A program made the position numbers and the translations under genes. Shown here piece after piece: positions 5,098 through 7,454 of a stretch of DNA of 7,454 bases (position 1 is its first letter; each line of letters begins with the position of its first letter). Origin of the DNA: Xanthobacteraceae bacterium (GTDB taxonomy: Bacteria > Pseudomonadota > Alphaproteobacteria > Rhizobiales > Xanthobacteraceae); NCBI GenBank assembly GCA_030036975.1, contig JASHSE010000141.1, positions 1-7,454 of the forward strand, given 5' to 3'. The notes below the pieces were generated by a model. The model saw nothing but the letters and a program-made list of their open reading frames with translations, was not told the DNA's origin and did no database searches.

Positions 5098-5613
5098 TCA
5101 CTCGATCTTTTCATTCGGATAAACGCCCCACAGATCGTCCTGCTCGACCCAGCCGTCGAACTTGTCGCCGACGACGTGGCACCAGGTGCCGGTGCAAGCT
5201 TTCACCGTGCCGAGCACGCCGACCTCTAATTTCGCCGTCACGGGACTATCGGGATCGGGTTTGGCATGCAGTGCCGCCAGGTCGGTCTTCGACTTCAACT
5301 GCACCGCCGCCATGCGTTTGCCGGACAGCAGCGAGTGATAGACCCAGCCTTCGGAGCCGTCGGAATCGCGAATCCGGCGCCAGTTCTCGAACTCGGCGGT
5401 GATTTCCACCGGCCAGCCGACGCGGGTGTAGATGAAGGCCACGTCGTGGTCCTTGTCGGGACCGCCGCGCACGTTGACGCGGTCTGCCTTGATGCTGACG
5501 AAACGCGGTACCGGCAGCCCGCTCGGCGCCGTGTCGCTGCCCGCATGCGTTGTCCCGACCGCGGAACCGAACGTCAATAGCGCCGCCAACAGGGCTCGGA
5601 ACCAGGCGATCAT
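5098..5613 (-). CDS. Exported protein with two bacterial SH3 (SH3b) domains
   Basis: 171 residues. The N-terminus MIAWFRALLAALLTFGSAVG followed by TTHA is a Sec signal peptide with probable cleavage after Ala24. SH3b domain 1 spans about 37-97 (RVNVRGGP at 45-52, GWVYHSLLSG at 89-98), domain 2 about 108-163 (AALHAKPDPDSPV, GWVEQDDLWGVYP). Cys140 and Cys145 are close enough to form a disulfide in the periplasm. Such proteins are thought to bind cell-wall peptides; no catalytic domain is present. Start ATG 5613 is chosen for the signal peptide and a GGGAGG just upstream (short 3-base spacing). ATG 5643 or TTG 5673 would extend it into the tandem repeat region. It converges on irr and its function is unknown. 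Confidence 0.85.
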   Translation of the reverse strand: MIAWFRALLAALLTFGSAVGTTHAGSDTAPSGLPVPRFVSIKADRVNVRGGPDKDHDVAFIYTRVGWPVEITAEFENWRRIRDSDGSEGWVYHSLLSGKRMAAVQLKSKTDLAALHAKPDPDSPVTAKLEVGVLGTVKACTGTWCHVVGDKFDGWVEQDDLWGVYPNEKIE

Positions 5614-5644
5614 CGGCCTCCCATGCCGCGGCCGCCGCGACATC

Positions 5645-5680
5645 CCCAAGAACTTGCCCAAGAACTCGCCCAAGAACTCG
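5645..5680. repeat. Three tandem copies of a 12-bp unit
   Basis: CCCAAGAACTTG, CCCAAGAACTCG and CCCAAGAACTCG follow one another without a gap (5645-5656, 5657-5668, 5669-5680); only one base differs. On the minus strand, in the frame of the SH3 protein, they read as an EFLG/KFLG tetrapeptide repeat, but they lie upstream of the chosen start and so probably sit in its leader or promoter. Confidence 0.85.
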
Positions 5681-5934
5681 TTCGGCGCGGTCAGGCGGAT
5701 TGCGCTCTAGCGCGCTTGGTGAGAGCGCGGCTCATCTGGTAGAACAGCGATGAACCAACTCCCGGCGCAAAGCTTCGGCGAGCGGGGTTAAGGAGACCTG
5801 AACGGCAGGTGCGGCAAACGTCCTCTTCCGATCCGTCCTGTCGTGGGGCGATCGGTGAGGCGGCCGCGCGGCCGGTCTGTTGCAGGCCAGCCGACCCGTA
5901 CAGGGCTGCCGCGAGAGGCATGCAAGAGGCTTGA
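5681..5934. other. Gap between divergent SH3 and dehydrogenase genes, no recognisable gene
   Basis: The whole interval from the SH3 start (5613) to the dehydrogenase start (5935) is 321 bp. Beyond the tandem repeat I see no protein-like frame and no clear -35/-10 pair. It contains a perfect 14-bp palindrome CGGCCGCGCGGCCG (5861-5874), a short hairpin ACCTG-AACGG-CAGGT near 5797-5811, and a stretch resembling a tRNA D-arm (5731-5747) without the rest of a tRNA. It must hold the promoters of both flanking genes, but I cannot place them. Confidence 0.5.
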
Positions 5935-6936
5935 ATGCCACAGGGCAAGAAGCCGCTGGTCGTGGTCACGCGCCGCTTGCCGGACAGCGTCGAAATGCGC
6001 ATGCGCGAATTGTTCGACGCGCGGCTCAACTCCGACGACACGCCGATGACGCAGGCGCAGCTCGTCGAGGCCGCCAAGATTGCCGACGTCCTGGTGCCGA
6101 CCGTGACGGATCACATCGATAGATCGGTGCTCAGCCAATCGGGCGAGCATTTGCGGCTGATCGCCAATTTCGGCAATGGTGTCGACAATATCGACGTCGC
6201 CAGCGCCGTGCAGCGCGGCATCACGGTGACCAACACACCGGGTGTGCTCACCGAGGACACCGCGGACATGACCATGGCGCTCATTCTCGCCGTGCCGCGG
6301 CGCTTGGCCGAGGGTGCCCGGGTGTTGATCGACGATCGCGACTGGCACGGCTGGAGCCCGACCTGGATGCTCGGCCACCGCATCTGGGGCAAGCGCCTCG
6401 GTATCGTCGGCATGGGCCGCATCGGCCAGGCGGTGGCCCGCCGCGCCAAGGCCTTCGGGCTCAAGATCCACTATCACAACCGCCGCCGCGTAGCGCCGCG
6501 CATCGAGGAGGAACTGAGCGCGACCTATTGGGAAAGCCTCGACCAGATGCTGATGCGCATGGACATCATCTCGGTCAATTGCCCGCACACGCCGGCGACG
6601 TATCACCTGCTCTCGGCGCGCCGGCTCAAGCTGATCCGGCCCGAAGCCTACATCGTCAACACTGCGCGCGGCGAAGTCATCGATGAGAACGCGCTGGCGC
6701 GGCTCATCGAAGCCGAGGCGATCGCCGGCGCCGGGCTCGACGTGTTCGAGAAGGAGCCCGCCGTCAATCCGCGGCTGACCAAGCTCGCCAAGACCGGCAA
6801 GGTCGTGCTGCTGCCGCATATGGGATCGGCCACGCTGGAAGGCCGCGTCGACATGGGCGAGAAGGTCATCGTCAACATCAAGACTTTTCTCGACGGTCAT
6901 CGGCCGCCTGACCGCGTTCTGCCATCGATGTTGTAA
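5935..6936 (+). CDS. D-2-hydroxyacid dehydrogenase (glyoxylate/hydroxypyruvate reductase, D-glycerate dehydrogenase type)
   Basis: 333 residues, usual length for the family, cytoplasmic. The NAD(P)-binding Rossmann motif is GMGRIG (159-164) preceded by LGIV. Catalytic residues are Arg245 in NTARGEVIDE, Glu274 in DVFEKEP and His295 in LLPHMGSAT; the substrate-loop NFGNGVDNID is at 78-87. The GVDNIDV segment and EGRVDMGEKVIVNIKTFLDG tail are typical of the glyoxylate/hydroxypyruvate reductase subgroup rather than of PGDH, which would carry a C-terminal ACT domain. Basic residues HNRRRVAP (181-188) after the second Rossmann strand suggest NADPH use. Start ATG 5935 has AAGAGG six bases upstream. 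It probably shares a transcript with the following gene. The exact substrate is not fixed by sequence. Confidence 0.9.
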   Translation: MPQGKKPLVVVTRRLPDSVEMRMRELFDARLNSDDTPMTQAQLVEAAKIADVLVPTVTDHIDRSVLSQSGEHLRLIANFGNGVDNIDVASAVQRGITVTNTPGVLTEDTADMTMALILAVPRRLAEGARVLIDDRDWHGWSPTWMLGHRIWGKRLGIVGMGRIGQAVARRAKAFGLKIHYHNRRRVAPRIEEELSATYWESLDQMLMRMDIISVNCPHTPATYHLLSARRLKLIRPEAYIVNTARGEVIDENALARLIEAEAIAGAGLDVFEKEPAVNPRLTKLAKTGKVVLLPHMGSATLEGRVDMGEKVIVNIKTFLDGHRPPDRVLPSML

Positions 6937-6960
6937 GCCGCTCCGCTTCGATCCACGACA

Positions 6961-7454
6961 ATGGCGAACGTTCGCAAATATTCGGCGCCGCGCTTCGTCC
7001 TGGCCGCATGCCTGACGCTGGTCGCAGCAAATGGCGCGGCGCGCGGCGACGAGCAGATTGGGCAAGCGCACGGCGTCGTTGCGCAAAACGGCATGGTGGT
7101 GGCGCAGGAAGGCGCGGCGGCGCGCATCGGCGTCGATATTCTGCAGAAGGGCGGCAATGCGGTGGATGCCGCGGTCGCGATCGGATTTGCGCTCGCGGTG
7201 ACGTATCCGCGCGCCGGCAATTTGGGCGGTGGCGGCTTCATGGTGATCCACCGCGCCAATGGCGAGAACGCCGCCATCGACTATCGCGAGACCGCGCCCC
7301 AAGGAATCACCGACACGTCGTTTCTCGACGCGCAGGGTCATGCCGATCCGGAAAAATCGCGCAATTCGGCGCTTGCCATCGGCGTGCCGGGCACGGTCGA
7401 CGGCCTCGCGCTCGCGGAACAGAAATACGGCTCCGGCCGCTTCACCCTTGCGGA
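6961..7454 (+). CDS. ggt: Gamma-glutamyltransferase precursor, 3'-truncated
   Basis: The first 164 residues of a Ntn-hydrolase precursor that hydrolyses or transfers gamma-glutamyl groups from glutathione in the periplasm. A signal peptide spans about 1-29 (basic MANVRK, hydrophobic FVLAACLTLVAA, exit near AARG). The large-subunit start follows: GMVVAQEGAAARIGVDIL, the signature GGNAVDAAVAIGFALAVTYP (64-83), GNLGGGGFMVIH, and DYRETAP with Arg109, the counterpart of the gamma-glutamyl-carboxylate-binding Arg of E. coli GGT (Arg114). The later SALAIGVPGTVDGLALA also fits. The self-cleavage Thr and small subunit lie beyond the window. It starts 24 bp after the dehydrogenase stop with no clear ribosome binding site. 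Confidence 0.92.
   Translation, partial: MANVRKYSAPRFVLAACLTLVAANGAARGDEQIGQAHGVVAQNGMVVAQEGAAARIGVDILQKGGNAVDAAVAIGFALAVTYPRAGNLGGGGFMVIHRANGENAAIDYRETAPQGITDTSFLDAQGHADPEKSRNSALAIGVPGTVDGLALAEQKYGSGRFTLA

Noticed and set aside
5731..5747. CTCATCTGGTAGAACAG, very like a bacterial tRNA D-arm
   Set aside because: The D-stem has a mismatch, the following bases form no anticodon stem, and there is no T-arm consensus or acceptor pairing within 60 bases on either side. At most a degraded fragment.
6994..7011. LAAC in the gamma-glutamyltransferase signal peptide, as a lipobox
   Set aside because: Only about five hydrophobic residues precede the Cys and the hydrophobic core continues after it, so an ordinary signal peptidase I site is more likely.
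5788..7341. Open frame of 517 codons on the minus strand opposite the dehydrogenase and gamma-glutamyltransferase genes
   Set aside because: Its product is low-complexity, rich in Arg, His, Ala and Asp, with no family resemblance, while the plus strand has two unmistakable enzymes. Long antisense frames are usual opposite GC-rich coding DNA.

Overview
The window looks like a chromosomal segment of a high-GC alphaproteobacterium of the Hyphomicrobiales, most likely close to Bradyrhizobium, Rhodopseudomonas or Xanthobacteraceae. The main reasons are an Irr regulator that carries both a GCPW heme regulatory motif and a His triplet, divergent from a fabA-fabB-fabI cluster, and long composite palindromes of the kind common in these genomes. 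No phage, transposase, CRISPR array or rRNA/tRNA gene is visible.

Layout. (1) 1-618, +: 3' part of a luciferase-like flavin-dependent oxidoreductase, followed by a perfect hairpin. (2) 701-1371, -: a compact two-gene unit, DUF4160 then DUF2442-HTH, joined by an ATGA overlap and arranged like a toxin-antitoxin module. Its promoter (TATAAT, 17-bp spacer, TTTACG) has nested inverted repeats in the spacer, and its predicted transcription start falls on the first gene's GTG start codon. (3) 1463-4269, -: fabA, fabB, fabI, transcribed in that order, covering FabA-dependent unsaturated fatty acid synthesis and enoyl-ACP reduction. A 108-bp composite palindrome sits between fabB and fabI. (4) 4398-4970, +: irr with a recognisable sigma70-type promoter and a perfect 12-bp palindrome over the expected start site. 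(5) 4991-5092: a second composite palindrome between the convergent irr and SH3 genes. (6) 5098-5613, -: exported protein with two bacterial SH3 domains; a three-copy 12-bp tandem repeat lies upstream. (7) 5614-5934: gap with no recognisable gene. (8) 5935-6936, +: D-2-hydroxyacid (glyoxylate/hydroxypyruvate) dehydrogenase, followed after 24 bp by (9) 6961-window end, +: start of a gamma-glutamyltransferase precursor.

Most of the window is ordinary housekeeping content. The part most worth a second look is the DUF4160/DUF2442-HTH unit. The sequence suggests an apparently leaderless first gene, a consensus Shine-Dalgarno for the second gene placed inside the first, and an operator-like palindrome inside the promoter, which together fit a self-regulating pair. 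The irr promoter palindrome and the shared 13-nt module in the two otherwise different composite palindromes come next.
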